A stretch of DNA of 57,386 nucleotides, taken from positions 1 through 57,386 of the forward strand of contig JALVUQ010000033.1 of assembly GCA_027035575.1 (NCBI GenBank). Reading direction: 5' to 3'. This stretch comes from Desulfurellales bacterium. Its GTDB lineage: Bacteria > Campylobacterota_A > Desulfurellia > Desulfurellales > Hippeaceae. The notes beneath the pieces are model-generated. The model had not been told where the DNA came from. It did not search any database and worked only from the letters and a program-made list of their open reading frames with translations. Positions within the stretch are counted from its first letter, which is position 1. Each line of letters begins with the position of its first letter. Of the stretch, positions 7,904-17,150 are shown one piece after another. Position numbers and translations under genes: made by a program.

Positions 7904-9537
7904 AGAAAGTTGATTTATACACCTCCATACTAAAAAAGCTCTCCTCTCAAAAAGAGCAAAATATTGTCAGTTTGTCTTTCTTAAATGAGATAATTTACTA
8001 CACTACAAGAACAGACGACACAGATACCTTTATAAAAAAAATAGTGGATGTAATCTCCAAATATCTCGGAAACTCCGCAATATACCTTTTAAAAAATAAA
8101 GCCCTACACAAAAAATATTCCACACTCAATAAACTGCCTGATGTTATGGAGGTAGGCAATTACAATGAATTTATTGAGATTTTATTAAAGAAAAGCTCCC
8201 GTGAACTGAATATAAAACAGGCAGAGGCATATCAAGATGTTAAACCATATGTTACTTTTCATAAGAAGTTATCCGTTTTGCCTTTGAGCATCAAAAATGA
8301 AAATCAACCCATAGGAATATTAATGATAGATGTTGATTTGAATGAAATAGAACTTACAAAACTACAGGCACTAAACACGGCAATGGTATTAATATCCAAC
8401 TCAATAATCTACTCGTTATTGATTAAAAGCGACAGGTCTATAGAAAGAAAGGTTTTAAAGCTGATTCTTAAAATAATGATGTTTGACGATTTGCCAACAT
8501 ACAGGCATGCTTTAAGGGTCGAAAAATACTCCTTGGAGCTTGCAAAACTGCTCTCTCTACCAAAAGACAAGATTAAAAGGTTGAGATTGTCCTCACTTCT
8601 ACACGATTTGGGTAAAATAACAATACCGTATCAGCTACTTCACAAAGAAGGTAAGCTAACCGAAAAAGAATTTGAAATAATCAAGCAGCACACGGTTGTT
8701 GGTTACAGACTCCTTAAAGATATTCACTTTTTTAAAGACTCTCTATCCGACATTTTAAGCCACCATGAAAAAATAGACGGAAGCGGCTATCCGAACAAAA
8801 TCAAAACCCTCGATACGGTCACACAAATCCTTGCCGTTGCGGACATTATTGATGCAATAGCCTCCACAAGGTCGTACAAAGACGACAAGATTCATTCATA
8901 CATAACAAAAGAGCTTGAAAATTTAAAGGGTAAATATGATGATAATATAATAGAAGCGGCAATAAATTTCATCAACTCAAACAGATTTTTAATCCTAAAG
9001 AAACGGCTTAAAATGTTAGAAGCTAAAAAAACAGACCCCGCATCAACCTCTGTAGGTTCCCTCCAAGAAAAAATACATCAACTAAAAGCTGAAAACCAAA
9101 ATCTGTCAAAACAGGTTGAACTTTACAAAAAACTGCTTGAAAAATCACACAAAACAATTGAAGAGATAACCAACAAAACAAAAACAATCTCTAAAGACTC
9201 CGAGATATATAAAGCCATAATAAAAAATATATTTGATTCCATAAAGCCTGTGTCTATCGTTTTTATCAAGCTGCAAAAGGATACGCTCAATATTGTCAGA
9301 GTAAAAGGTGAGCCCATAAATCTTGAAAACAGCATACAACTTCTCTCGAATAAAAAACTTTTTTCCGCAATCAGCTCAAACGAAATATTCATTTCTCGTA
9401 AGATGGTCGTATTCCCTTTATTTGAAAAAGAAGCAGCCTGTGCATTTTTATCTAAAGACAGTCTCACAGATGAAGAAATTGTTAAAAACTTGAGTCTTTC
9501 CTTGAAAAAAATCGTTAAATCAAGAACTTCAGAATAA
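7900..9537 (+). CDS. HD-GYP domain protein, probable cyclic-di-GMP phosphodiesterase
   Basis: A 545-residue cytoplasmic protein. Residues 20-170 resemble a GAF sensor domain. An HD-GYP domain follows at about 190-350: His235-Asp236 in LLHDLGK, HH at 288-289, and the GYP motif at 296-298 in GSGYPNK. Full ligands suggest an active phosphodiesterase hydrolysing cyclic-di-GMP. A coiled coil covers about 385-420 and a poorly conserved, perhaps second GAF-like, domain ends the protein. The start overlaps the HDOD stop by four bases. A degenerate GGDEF protein is encoded further down the same strand, but no intact diguanylate cyclase is in the window. Confidence 0.88.
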   Translation: MKKVDLYTSILKKLSSQKEQNIVSLSFLNEIIYYTTRTDDTDTFIKKIVDVISKYLGNSAIYLLKNKALHKKYSTLNKLPDVMEVGNYNEFIEILLKKSSRELNIKQAEAYQDVKPYVTFHKKLSVLPLSIKNENQPIGILMIDVDLNEIELTKLQALNTAMVLISNSIIYSLLIKSDRSIERKVLKLILKIMMFDDLPTYRHALRVEKYSLELAKLLSLPKDKIKRLRLSSLLHDLGKITIPYQLLHKEGKLTEKEFEIIKQHTVVGYRLLKDIHFFKDSLSDILSHHEKIDGSGYPNKIKTLDTVTQILAVADIIDAIASTRSYKDDKIHSYITKELENLKGKYDDNIIEAAINFINSNRFLILKKRLKMLEAKKTDPASTSVGSLQEKIHQLKAENQNLSKQVELYKKLLEKSHKTIEEITNKTKTISKDSEIYKAIIKNIFDSIKPVSIVFIKLQKDTLNIVRVKGEPINLENSIQLLSNKKLFSAISSNEIFISRKMVVFPLFEKEAACAFLSKDSLTDEEIVKNLSLSLKKIVKSRTSE

Positions 9538-9540
9538 AAA

Positions 9541-10830
9541 GTGATAAAACTGTTTGTAGAGAGTCTCGGCTGCCCCAAAAATACCGTGGATACTGAGTTA
9601 ATGATAGGGTACTTAAAGTATTCAGCAGATGTTAAGCTCACAGATGACATAAGGAAAGCCGATGTAATTTTGATAAATACCTGCGGCTTCATAACCCCGG
9701 CAAAAGAAGAATCCGTTGATGAAATACTGAATGCCGTTGAAATAAAAAAGCTCCACAAAGATAAAAAGATAATAGTATCCGGGTGTTTATACGAAAGATA
9801 TAAAGAAGAACTCAAAAAAGAGCTGCCGGAAGTCGATAACTTTATAGGTGTTTACGAACTGGAAACAATCACACAAAAGGTGCTTAACAAACCTTTTTCT
9901 CACCCCTACCCATATACTTTAAGAGAAATAATTACGCCTGCACACATAGGATATTTAAAGATTGCCGAAGGTTGTTCCAACGGCTGTTCTTTTTGTTCCA
10001 TACCTCTTATAAAAGGCGGGTTTAAAAGCAAAAAAGAGGATGACATAATCAAAGAGGCTGAGTTTTTAAGCAAAAAAGGAGTCAAAGAGTTATACCTAAT
10101 AGCCCAAGACACAACGGCATATATGCTTGAAAAAGGTGAAAAAAACTCTCTTGTAAAACTGCTTAAGAAACTCGAAAGCATTGAGGGCTTGGAATGGATT
10201 AGAATTATGTACACCTACCCCACATATATAACAGAAGAACTGATTGATTTTATTCAATCCTCAAACAGAGTGTTGAAGTATATCGATGTTCCTCTTCAAC
10301 ATATAAGCGACAGGGTGTTAAAGTCTATGAACAGAAAGTATTCAAAAAAAGAGGCTGTTGAGCTTATTGAAAAACTTAAAAAAAATGGCGTAACCATTCG
10401 TTCTACGTTTATAGTGGGATATCCCGACGAAACAAAAGAGGACTTTGATGAGTTGTGCAATTTTTTGGAAGAATACGAACTTGATTGGGCAGGTTTTTTC
10501 AAATATTATAGTGAAGAAAATACGCCGGCATTCAGGCTGAAAGATATGGATGAAAAAATAAAAGATGAGAGGCTTAACGAGATAGAGGAAATTCAACGAG
10601 AGATATACGAAAAGAAGCATAAAGATTTAATAGGCAGGGAAGTTGAGCTGATAATAGATGGAAAGTCCCAAGAGATGCCCGGTTTTTTAGAGGCAAGAAT
10701 GAAAAGAAGCGCTTATGAGATAGACGGCATCGTATTTATACCGGAGCCGGGATTAAAAATAGGAACGATAATAAAGGCTAAGATAAAACAAACGATTAAC
10801 ACAACCGATCTTATAGCCGAAGCCACTTAA
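9541..10830 (+). CDS. rimO: Ribosomal protein S12 methylthiotransferase
   Basis: Radical-SAM enzyme that adds a methylthio group to an aspartate of ribosomal protein S12. The N-terminal domain has the three cluster-binding cysteines Cys11, Cys48 and Cys82. The radical-SAM CxxxCxxC motif is at Cys145, Cys149 and Cys152. A C-terminal TRAM-like domain of about 65 residues follows. The ESLGCPKNTVDTE start is the RimO type rather than MiaB. The 429-residue length is normal. The start is GTG, three bases after the previous stop, without a strong ribosome binding site, so translation may depend on the upstream gene. Confidence 0.95.
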   Translation: MIKLFVESLGCPKNTVDTELMIGYLKYSADVKLTDDIRKADVILINTCGFITPAKEESVDEILNAVEIKKLHKDKKIIVSGCLYERYKEELKKELPEVDNFIGVYELETITQKVLNKPFSHPYPYTLREIITPAHIGYLKIAEGCSNGCSFCSIPLIKGGFKSKKEDDIIKEAEFLSKKGVKELYLIAQDTTAYMLEKGEKNSLVKLLKKLESIEGLEWIRIMYTYPTYITEELIDFIQSSNRVLKYIDVPLQHISDRVLKSMNRKYSKKEAVELIEKLKKNGVTIRSTFIVGYPDETKEDFDELCNFLEEYELDWAGFFKYYSEENTPAFRLKDMDEKIKDERLNEIEEIQREIYEKKHKDLIGREVELIIDGKSQEMPGFLEARMKRSAYEIDGIVFIPEPGLKIGTIIKAKIKQTINTTDLIAEAT

Positions 10831-10903
10831 AACTTGACTTTTTTTACCTAATCGGGCATCTTTTATGCGGCTTTGTAAGCTAATTTTGTAAAAAGGTGAA
10901 TTG

Positions 10904-11524
10904 ATGAATCCACAGTTGTTTTTAATGGTTATACCGTTTTTGCTGGCGGTTGTGATACACGAGGTTTCCCACGGATACGTTGCATACAAACTGGGAGATA
11001 ATACGGCTAAATTTATGGGAAGGTTAACTCTAAATCCCATAGCTCATATTGATATTTTCGGAACGGTTATCCTCCCTGCGATACTGTTGTTAGCCCACTC
11101 GCCGATTCTGTTTGGCTGGGCAAAACCCGTTCCTGTTAATTTCTTCAATTTAAGAAACCCAAAAAGAGACTCCGCATACGTGGCTTTGGCAGGACCGGCT
11201 TCCAATATAATAATGGCGGTAGGTTTTGCAATTATTTATCACATATTTACATTCATATCCATACCGTATATTCAGCAGCCTATGCTTTTAACCTGTATCT
11301 ACGGTGTACAGCTAAATCTCATATTTGCATTTTTCAACCTTATACCCATTCTTCCTCTGGACGGTGGGAGAATATTGGCTGCGTTTATGCCGCCGAAGAT
11401 GGCATATAGCTTCTCAAAAATCGAACCATACGGTATGTACATAGTCATAGCTTTGATATTTTTGGGCGTCTTTAATGTGATATACTACCTTCTTGTTATG
11501 CCGTTAACCAACCTGTTATTGTGA
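10904..11524 (+). CDS. Site-2 protease family (M50) membrane protein
   Basis: A short M50-family intramembrane metalloprotease of 206 residues. The zinc motif HEVSH is at residues 19-23 and the third ligand is in the PLDGGRI segment. Between them are several hydrophobic segments and the GPASN stretch typical of the group. No PDZ domain is present, so it belongs to the compact subgroup often found next to trpS. Substrates of this subgroup are unknown. A TTG lies just before, but the ATG at 10904 has AAAGGTG at good spacing. The gene ends nine bases before trpS. Confidence 0.9.
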   Translation: MNPQLFLMVIPFLLAVVIHEVSHGYVAYKLGDNTAKFMGRLTLNPIAHIDIFGTVILPAILLLAHSPILFGWAKPVPVNFFNLRNPKRDSAYVALAGPASNIIMAVGFAIIYHIFTFISIPYIQQPMLLTCIYGVQLNLIFAFFNLIPILPLDGGRILAAFMPPKMAYSFSKIEPYGMYIVIALIFLGVFNVIYYLLVMPLTNLLL

Positions 11525-11533
11525 GGAATAAAA

Positions 11534-12535
11534 ATGAAAAAAACAATTTTAAGCGGAATGAGACCAACCGGAAATCTTCATCTTGGCAATCTTTACGGTG
11601 CCTTATCGAACTGGATTGAACTGCAGAAGGAGGACTATAATCGATTCTATTTTGTTGCGGATTGGCACGCACTTACAACCGGATTTAAAGATTCAAAAGA
11701 GATACCCGATAACTCCATAGAAATGGTTGCCGATTGGCTGTCTTTCGGGCTTGATGAGAAAAAAAGCACTCTTTTTGTTCAATCTCTGGTTAAGGAGCAC
11801 GCAGAACTTTTTCTGCTTCTGTCGATGGCTACGCCCGTCGGATGGCTTGAGCGCGTTCCCTCATACAAAGACCAAATTGCTCAACTTGGAAAAGACAAAA
11901 CGTCCAACTACGGCTTTTTGGGGTATCCTGTTTTAATGGCTGTGGATATTATTATATACAAGGCACATTTGGTTCCCGTGGGAATTGACCAGGTTGCACA
12001 CCTTGAGTTTACCAGAGAGATTGTCAGACATTTCAATTCAAGTGTTGGCAAAGATATATTTATAGAGCCGCAGCCGCTGCTTACGCAATCTGCAAAAATA
12101 CTCGGACTTGACGGTAGGAAGATGAGCAAATCTTACGGAAACGCCATTTATCTGTCAGACACCAAAGAGGAAACCGAGAAAAAACTAAAGGTTATGTTTA
12201 CCGACCCAAGAAGGAAAAGACGAACAGACCCGGGCGTTGCCGAAGAGTGCGGTATTTTTATGCTCCACAAAATATTTACGGAAAAAAACAGGCAGGATGA
12301 GATAAAACACGCCTGCTCAAAGGCTGAAATAGGTTGTGTGGAGTGTAAAAAACTTTTAAGTAAAAACCTGAATGACGCCCTTGAGCCTATACGTCAAAAA
12401 AGGCAAGAACTCATAAACAAAAAAGACGATATCAGGGATATTCTATCGGAAGGAAGCAAAAAAGCTTCAAAATATGCAAAAAATACACTCGAAGAGGTAA
12501 GAGATGCTATTTTTTCAAGTAAAAGAATCGTATGA
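11534..12535 (+). CDS. trpS: Tryptophanyl-tRNA synthetase
   Basis: Class I aminoacyl-tRNA synthetase charging tRNA-Trp. The HIGH-type motif appears as HLGN at residues 16-19 and KMSKS is exact at 196-200. The 333-residue length fits bacterial TrpRS. GAGGA precedes the ATG. The 3' end overlaps the next gene by 32 bases. The position after the M50 protease gene matches an arrangement common in bacteria. Confidence 0.97.
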   Translation: MKKTILSGMRPTGNLHLGNLYGALSNWIELQKEDYNRFYFVADWHALTTGFKDSKEIPDNSIEMVADWLSFGLDEKKSTLFVQSLVKEHAELFLLLSMATPVGWLERVPSYKDQIAQLGKDKTSNYGFLGYPVLMAVDIIIYKAHLVPVGIDQVAHLEFTREIVRHFNSSVGKDIFIEPQPLLTQSAKILGLDGRKMSKSYGNAIYLSDTKEETEKKLKVMFTDPRRKRRTDPGVAEECGIFMLHKIFTEKNRQDEIKHACSKAEIGCVECKKLLSKNLNDALEPIRQKRQELINKKDDIRDILSEGSKKASKYAKNTLEEVRDAIFSSKRIV

Positions 12536-13028
12536 AAAGAAAAAGGAGTGCTTTAGGGATAAAGTAACCGGCTTAAACAACAGTGTCGGACTGTTGTATC
12601 TTATGGAAAACCTGCACAATCAGTTTGAAAGGTATGAGGAAAATTGGAGCTTTATGGTTTTTAGTTGTGATGTAAATGAAAATGTCAGTACAAGCTGCTC
12701 CAATGTAACGCAAAAAGAGGTTAATGTGGCAATATCCGACGTGTTAAAAAATATATGCAGAACAAGCGACATTATTGCTTTTTGTGAAGACGACAAATTT
12801 TGCATTCTAACAAGGGTTTTTGAAGGTGACGATACGGTAGAATTTGCAAATAAAATTTTAAGAAACCTGAAAAATATAAACTTCAAAGATTGCCTTTTGA
12901 ATATAAATGCGAAATTCGGCATAACATTTTCAAAAAACGGCGATACAATAGAAAATTTTGTCTCAAGAGCGCAAAACGCCCTTCAAAAGGCTATTGAGAC
13001 AGAAGAAAATATAGTATTGGGCGTTTAG
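12504..13028 (+). CDS. Degenerate GGDEF-domain protein
   Basis: A 174-residue protein that starts inside trpS, with GAGGT five bases before its ATG. The layout is that of a lone GGDEF domain. DKVTGLNN (residues 19-26) matches the DxLTGLxN opening. The position of the active-site loop reads FCEDDKFCIL instead of GGDEF. The end (NAKFGITFSKNGDTIENFVSRAQNALQKA) matches the usual SxGIA...AD.ALY.AK region. Without the signature glycines and acidic residues it is unlikely to make cyclic-di-GMP, and may bind a nucleotide or partner. An HD-GYP gene lies 3 kb upstream on the same strand. Confidence 0.7.
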   Translation: MLFFQVKESYEKKKECFRDKVTGLNNSVGLLYLMENLHNQFERYEENWSFMVFSCDVNENVSTSCSNVTQKEVNVAISDVLKNICRTSDIIAFCEDDKFCILTRVFEGDDTVEFANKILRNLKNINFKDCLLNINAKFGITFSKNGDTIENFVSRAQNALQKAIETEENIVLGV

Positions 13029-13059
13029 AAGCAAATAACTCTAACACAAACAAATATTT

Positions 13060-14331
13060 TTAAGACAGCATATAGTCCAAATGTTCGAAAAAACCGGGGT
13101 ATGATGTTTTAATCGACTGAGTGTCGTCAATATCAAGATTAACATCAGCCAAAGCGCTTAATATAATAAAGCTCATAGCTATGCGATGGTCTTTGTATGT
13201 TCTTATGGCTGCTGGCTTTATTTTTATATTTTTATTGCCGTATATCTTAAATCCGTCTTCAAACTCTTCCGTTTTAACACCCACTCTGCTTAGATTTTCG
13301 CATATTGCCCTAATCCTGTCGCTCTCTTTTTTCCTCAACTCAGAGGCATCTTTTACGACACTCACTCCGTCACAATAGGCTGCCAAAACGGAGAGAATCG
13401 GTATTTCATCTATAAGAGAGGGAAGATTCTTTTTATCAATAACAAACGGTTTCAACAAACTTGTTGATTTAACAAGCAAATCACCGAACGGTTCGTTGTT
13501 TTTAACCGTACGGTTCATAACCTCATAATTAACATTGCACTTTGAAAGTATATCCAGAATGCCGATTCTTGTTTTATTCAAACCCACATCCTTCAGAACA
13601 AGCTCGAAATCTCCTTTCAAAGCGGCATAAACAATAAAAAAAGCGCTTGAGGAGATATCTGCCGGAATATCTATTTTGCAATCTCCGAAAGGCTCTCTTT
13701 CCTTCCCAAGACTAACCAAATTTTCAGACTCCTTTACATCCACACCAAGAAATTTAAGCATATTTTCCGTATGGTTTCTCGATTTGCCAGGCTCTTCTAT
13801 GCTAACATCCTCATCAGAATATAAACCGGCAAGCAAAACGGATGATTTAACCTGAGCGCTTGCTATATTTTGTTTATGATAAATGCCGTTCAAATTGTTT
13901 CTTCCCTTTATTGCAAGCGGAGCATAACCGCCTTTTCTATATAAAATCTCTGCCCCCATCCTGCTTAGAGGCTCTGCTATCCTCATCATTGGTCTGCTTC
14001 TCAAAGACTCATCCCCGCTTAGAACCGACAGAAAATCAAAACCCGAAAGAATGCCGGTTAACAGTCTCATTCCCGTCCCTGAATTACCCATATTTATTAC
14101 ATCGTCAGGCTCTTTCAAGCCGTATTTTCCATTGGGAGAAACTATAACATCAAGCCCTTTTGTCTTAATATCCACACCCAATTTCAAAAATGCTTTTATG
14201 GTATTTAAGGTATCTTCGGCAAAAAGAAAGTTTTTTACAACAATCCTCTTTTTGGAAATTGCCGAAAGCATAACAGCTCTGTGTGAAATAGATTTATCGC
14301 TTGCGCTCCTGAGAATTTTTATTTTAGCCAT
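13060..14331 (-). CDS. aroA: 3-phosphoshikimate 1-carboxyvinyltransferase (EPSP synthase)
   Basis: Transfers enolpyruvyl from PEP to shikimate-3-phosphate in the chorismate pathway, cytoplasmic. The 423-residue length is usual. Visible signatures are SASDKSISHRA near the start, the GNSGTGMRLL motif, SGDESLRSRPM, and the late ELRKKESDRI and YKDHRIAMS stretches. The ATG follows AAAGGAG and lies 13 bases inside the lptC gene. It is the last gene of the long minus-strand run and converges on the degenerate GGDEF gene. Confidence 0.97.
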   Translation of the reverse strand: MAKIKILRSASDKSISHRAVMLSAISKKRIVVKNFLFAEDTLNTIKAFLKLGVDIKTKGLDVIVSPNGKYGLKEPDDVINMGNSGTGMRLLTGILSGFDFLSVLSGDESLRSRPMMRIAEPLSRMGAEILYRKGGYAPLAIKGRNNLNGIYHKQNIASAQVKSSVLLAGLYSDEDVSIEEPGKSRNHTENMLKFLGVDVKESENLVSLGKEREPFGDCKIDIPADISSSAFFIVYAALKGDFELVLKDVGLNKTRIGILDILSKCNVNYEVMNRTVKNNEPFGDLLVKSTSLLKPFVIDKKNLPSLIDEIPILSVLAAYCDGVSVVKDASELRKKESDRIRAICENLSRVGVKTEEFEDGFKIYGNKNIKIKPAAIRTYKDHRIAMSFIILSALADVNLDIDDTQSIKTSYPGFFEHLDYMLS

Positions 14332-14864
14332 ACACTATCTCCTTTTACAATAAGTTCGTCATCTTTCTGATAATATACAAAGCTTGCACCCGAAAAAGAA
14401 GAACGTAGCGTTTTTCCTTTAAAAGAATCTCTGCTTTTTGCTATCTTTTTTGCATCATCCCAATAGACAGACTTTCCGTAGATTCTCAAATTCTTTCTCT
14501 TTAAAAACACGTTTCCTGTTGCATACACATTGTTGTTCGTATAAATCAAAGCCTTATCGGCTCTTATATAAATATCGGGTTTTTTATCTTCAAAATACCA
14601 AAGTTGTGCATTCTTCAAAACAACAACCCCGTTTTTTTTCTTAACCATCGAATCGGCTGTTAATCTGTACTTTTTCTTGCCATCATAGGATATTTTCCAT
14701 ATATCAACGGCATTTGCCTGTGCTTTGTTTTCAACTTTAACTATCTGCTTTTCAACGGAGGTTTGCTTATCGACTATATCGATAAAAATCAAAGAGAGAA
14801 TAAAAAAGAACAGCAGTAAGACGGCATAACCCGCTATCTTAGTCCATTTCTTAAATGTCAACAT
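14319..14864 (-). CDS. lptC: LPS export component LptC
   Basis: A 181-residue protein with one N-terminal membrane segment (about residues 12-30) and a periplasmic OstA-like beta fold. LptC links the inner-membrane LptBFG exporter to periplasmic LptA in LPS transport. The recurring short beta units (RADKALIYTNNNVYATGNVFL, in part) are typical. It overlaps kdsC upstream and aroA downstream by about 13 bases each. The kdsD-kdsC-lptC order is a common arrangement and supports the call, since LptC sequences are poorly conserved. Confidence 0.85.
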   Translation of the reverse strand: MLTFKKWTKIAGYAVLLLFFFILSLIFIDIVDKQTSVEKQIVKVENKAQANAVDIWKISYDGKKKYRLTADSMVKKKNGVVVLKNAQLWYFEDKKPDIYIRADKALIYTNNNVYATGNVFLKRKNLRIYGKSVYWDDAKKIAKSRDSFKGKTLRSSFSGASFVYYQKDDELIVKGDSVWLK

Positions 14865-15375
14865 ACTTATCTATCAGAAGATATTTTTCAAGAACACCGT
14901 CCCACAAATTCAGGCGTTTCAAAATCAACTCCATTATGTCTCTAACGGCCCCCCTTCCGCCGTTAAATTCAGATACATAGTCGGCAACCTTTTTCACATC
15001 ACCGACTGCATCGTTGGGGCACGCTGAAAATCCGCTTACAATCATAGGAGGAATATCTATTAAATCGTCACCGATGTAGGCTATATTGTTATACTCAAGT
15101 GAGTATCTGTCTTTTATCTTTTTTAAAGCCTCAATTTTTCTGTGTTCGTTTTGGTATAAATCCTCTATTTTCAGCTGCTTGGCTCTTTGGTATGTAGTCT
15201 CGCTATATCTTCCAGAAATCCACGCAATTTTTAAGCCCGCTTCAAGGGCTATATGTATTATATGACCGTCTTTAACGTCAAAAAATTTGTACTCCGTCCC
15301 ATTATCATCAAGAACTATTCTTCCGTCTGTCAATACTCCGTCAACATCCATCACAACTATTTTTATATCGTTCAT
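14851..15375 (-). CDS. kdsC: 3-deoxy-D-manno-octulosonate 8-phosphate phosphatase
   Basis: HAD-superfamily phosphatase releasing Kdo from Kdo-8-phosphate. The catalytic Asp10 and Asp12 are in MDVDGVLTDG. Later motifs are ISGR (motif 2) and IGDDLIDIP (the acidic metal motif). At 174 residues and without a cap domain, it matches the tetrameric KdsC type. It sits eight bases after kdsD, which makes the precursor of the same pathway, and runs into lptC. Confidence 0.95.
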   Translation of the reverse strand: MNDIKIVVMDVDGVLTDGRIVLDDNGTEYKFFDVKDGHIIHIALEAGLKIAWISGRYSETTYQRAKQLKIEDLYQNEHRKIEALKKIKDRYSLEYNNIAYIGDDLIDIPPMIVSGFSACPNDAVGDVKKVADYVSEFNGGRGAVRDIMELILKRLNLWDGVLEKYLLIDKYVDI

Positions 15376-15383
15376 ATATTTCC

Positions 15384-16352
15384 CTACAAAACACCGGCTT
15401 TTAAGATGTCGTGCAGATGTATGATTCCCTCTACCTTTTCATTCTCATCAAGCACAACAAGGCTTGTAATCGAATATCTTTCCATAATGTTGGCAGCTTT
15501 GGCAGCCAAAGCATCTTTATCTATCCTTTTCGGGTTTTTTGTCATTATTTCAAAAGCCTTCATAGTAAAAAGAGAAGATTTGTATCTCTCTACGGCTCTT
15601 CTCAAATCTCCGTCCGTTATAACACCGAGAGGCTTATTATCTTCGGCAACAATAGCCGTTCCGAGCCTTTTTGAAGATATCTCATAAAGCACATCGTTAA
15701 AAGAGCTCTCAGGTGACACAATTGGTATTTCATCGCCTTTATGCATAAGGTCTTTAACTTTAACAAACAGTTTCTTTCCAATCGCTCCGCCCGGATGGAG
15801 CATTGCAAAATCCTTATCGCGAAACTCGTTTTTAACTATCAATCCGGCTGCCAAGGCATCGCCTATAACCAAAGAAACGGTAGTCGATGACGTAGGCACA
15901 AGCGGAATAGGAGAAGCTTCTTTTTTTACATAGGCATCTAAAACAACGTCGCTTCGTTTTGCAAGTTCTGATTCCTTATCGCCCACTATCGATATAATCG
16001 GCACGCCGAATCTCTTTAAAAGCGGTAACAAAAACAAAATTTCCTCCGTTTTGCCGGAATTGGATATTAAAAGTGCAGCATCGTCTTTTGTAATCATACC
16101 CAAATCACCGTGTATGGCATCCGTCGGATGAACAAAGAATGAAGGAACGCCTATGCTCGACATAGTGGAGGCAATCTTTTTTGCAATTAAGCCTGATTTT
16201 CCCACACCTGAACAAATAAGCCTGCCTTTACAGGAGTGTATAAGTTCAACAGCTTCAACAAAACGCTCATCCACCCTCTCAAGCAGATTTTCAAGCGCTT
16301 CCTTTTCTATTTTAACTGCTTCTTTTATAGTTGACAGCACATTATTTGACAT
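15384..16352 (-). CDS. kdsD: D-arabinose 5-phosphate isomerase
   Basis: Interconverts ribulose-5-phosphate and arabinose-5-phosphate, the first committed step to Kdo. An SIS sugar-isomerase domain covers about residues 35-170, with GVGKSGLIAKK and the ISNSGKTEE loop. Two CBS domains fill about 205-320. The 322-residue length is standard. The start overlaps the upstream TPR gene by 11 bases. Together with kdsC and kdsA it gives a full Kdo branch on one strand. Confidence 0.95.
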   Translation of the reverse strand: MSNNVLSTIKEAVKIEKEALENLLERVDERFVEAVELIHSCKGRLICSGVGKSGLIAKKIASTMSSIGVPSFFVHPTDAIHGDLGMITKDDAALLISNSGKTEEILFLLPLLKRFGVPIISIVGDKESELAKRSDVVLDAYVKKEASPIPLVPTSSTTVSLVIGDALAAGLIVKNEFRDKDFAMLHPGGAIGKKLFVKVKDLMHKGDEIPIVSPESSFNDVLYEISSKRLGTAIVAEDNKPLGVITDGDLRRAVERYKSSLFTMKAFEIMTKNPKRIDKDALAAKAANIMERYSITSLVVLDENEKVEGIIHLHDILKAGVL

Positions 16353-16887
16353 TTTTCTTTCTCACAATCTCAATAAGCTCTCTTTTCAACCTGTCATTAA
16401 AGGGCTTGGCTTTGAACGCCCTGGCAAAGTGGTCTATGGCTTTATCGTAATCCCCTAATTTCTCGTAAACCTTTGCAAGAATAAAATCCGCATCATAAAC
16501 ATCACCGTCATCGCCCAAACTGTTGAACTTATCCTTACCCTCAAGATGGGCATTTGTGTTAACATCCCTGCCGTAAGCCGAAAGTATATCCTGTATGTAG
16601 TCGGCTATCGTACTGCTGTAAAATTCGCTGTTTTGATAGTTGTTGAGCATTGCCTCTATTACCTCTTTTTGTTCCTGCGGTGAAAATATGTATATGCTGA
16701 ACATATCTTTGGCTTCCATAATGCCGTCTCTCATAGCGTCTATACACATAACTCCGAATCTTGCAATATCGTTTTTTGCATCCTTTGTTAAAACAATTGT
16801 AAAATACATATCGGCTTTATCAAACTTGTTGTTCAAAAAGCTCTCTATGCCGTACTGCAATATTTCGTCTATATCTTTTATATCCAT
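16342..16887 (-). CDS. TPR-like repeat protein of unknown role
   Basis: A 181-residue protein with no signal peptide. Helical repeats resembling TPR units are visible at about residues 12-45 and, more clearly, near 135-170 (ILAKVYEKLGDYDKAIDHFARAFKA in part). Such proteins are scaffolds for protein contacts; no specific function can be read. A good AAGGAG lies before the ATG. It sits between acyP and kdsD, overlapping both by about ten bases, so it is expressed with the Kdo genes. A role there is only a guess. Confidence 0.75.
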   Translation of the reverse strand: MDIKDIDEILQYGIESFLNNKFDKADMYFTIVLTKDAKNDIARFGVMCIDAMRDGIMEAKDMFSIYIFSPQEQKEVIEAMLNNYQNSEFYSSTIADYIQDILSAYGRDVNTNAHLEGKDKFNSLGDDGDVYDADFILAKVYEKLGDYDKAIDHFARAFKAKPFNDRLKRELIEIVRKKNVK

Positions 16888-17150
16888 ATCCTAAACTCCT
16901 TATCCTCGGCTTTATAGTCCGTTTCTTCAACCTCCACGCTTTTGACAACCGACGCTGCCGGTCCTTTTTTTGCGGCATTTATCATAACGGTAATTATATT
17001 ATCCGGGGCGCAGACAACCATCTCTACGCTGCCGTCCTCACAGTTTTTTACGTAGCCGCTAACGCCAAGCTCCGTTGCAAGCCTCTTTGCCCAAGCCCTG
17101 TATCCGACGCCCTGCACAACACCTTTAACTTTTATTTTTCTGCAGCGCAT
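16878..17150 (-). CDS. acyP: Acylphosphatase
   Basis: A 90-residue cytoplasmic enzyme hydrolysing carboxyl-phosphate bonds. The family signature is present near the start: KGVVQGVGYRAWAKR, containing the phosphate-binding loop and catalytic Arg, followed by the VSGYVKNCEDGSVEM segment with the catalytic Asn. The start lies inside the end of the dehydrogenase gene (overlap of 19 bases). Confidence 0.95.
   Translation of the reverse strand: MRCRKIKVKGVVQGVGYRAWAKRLATELGVSGYVKNCEDGSVEMVVCAPDNIITVMINAAKKGPAASVVKSVEVEETDYKAEDKEFRIWI

Noticed and set aside
9123-9815. A 230-codon open frame on the minus strand
   Set aside because: It lies antisense to the HD-GYP and rimO genes, whose products have clear motifs; the antisense translation is low-complexity Ser/Leu/Phe-rich and has no ribosome site.
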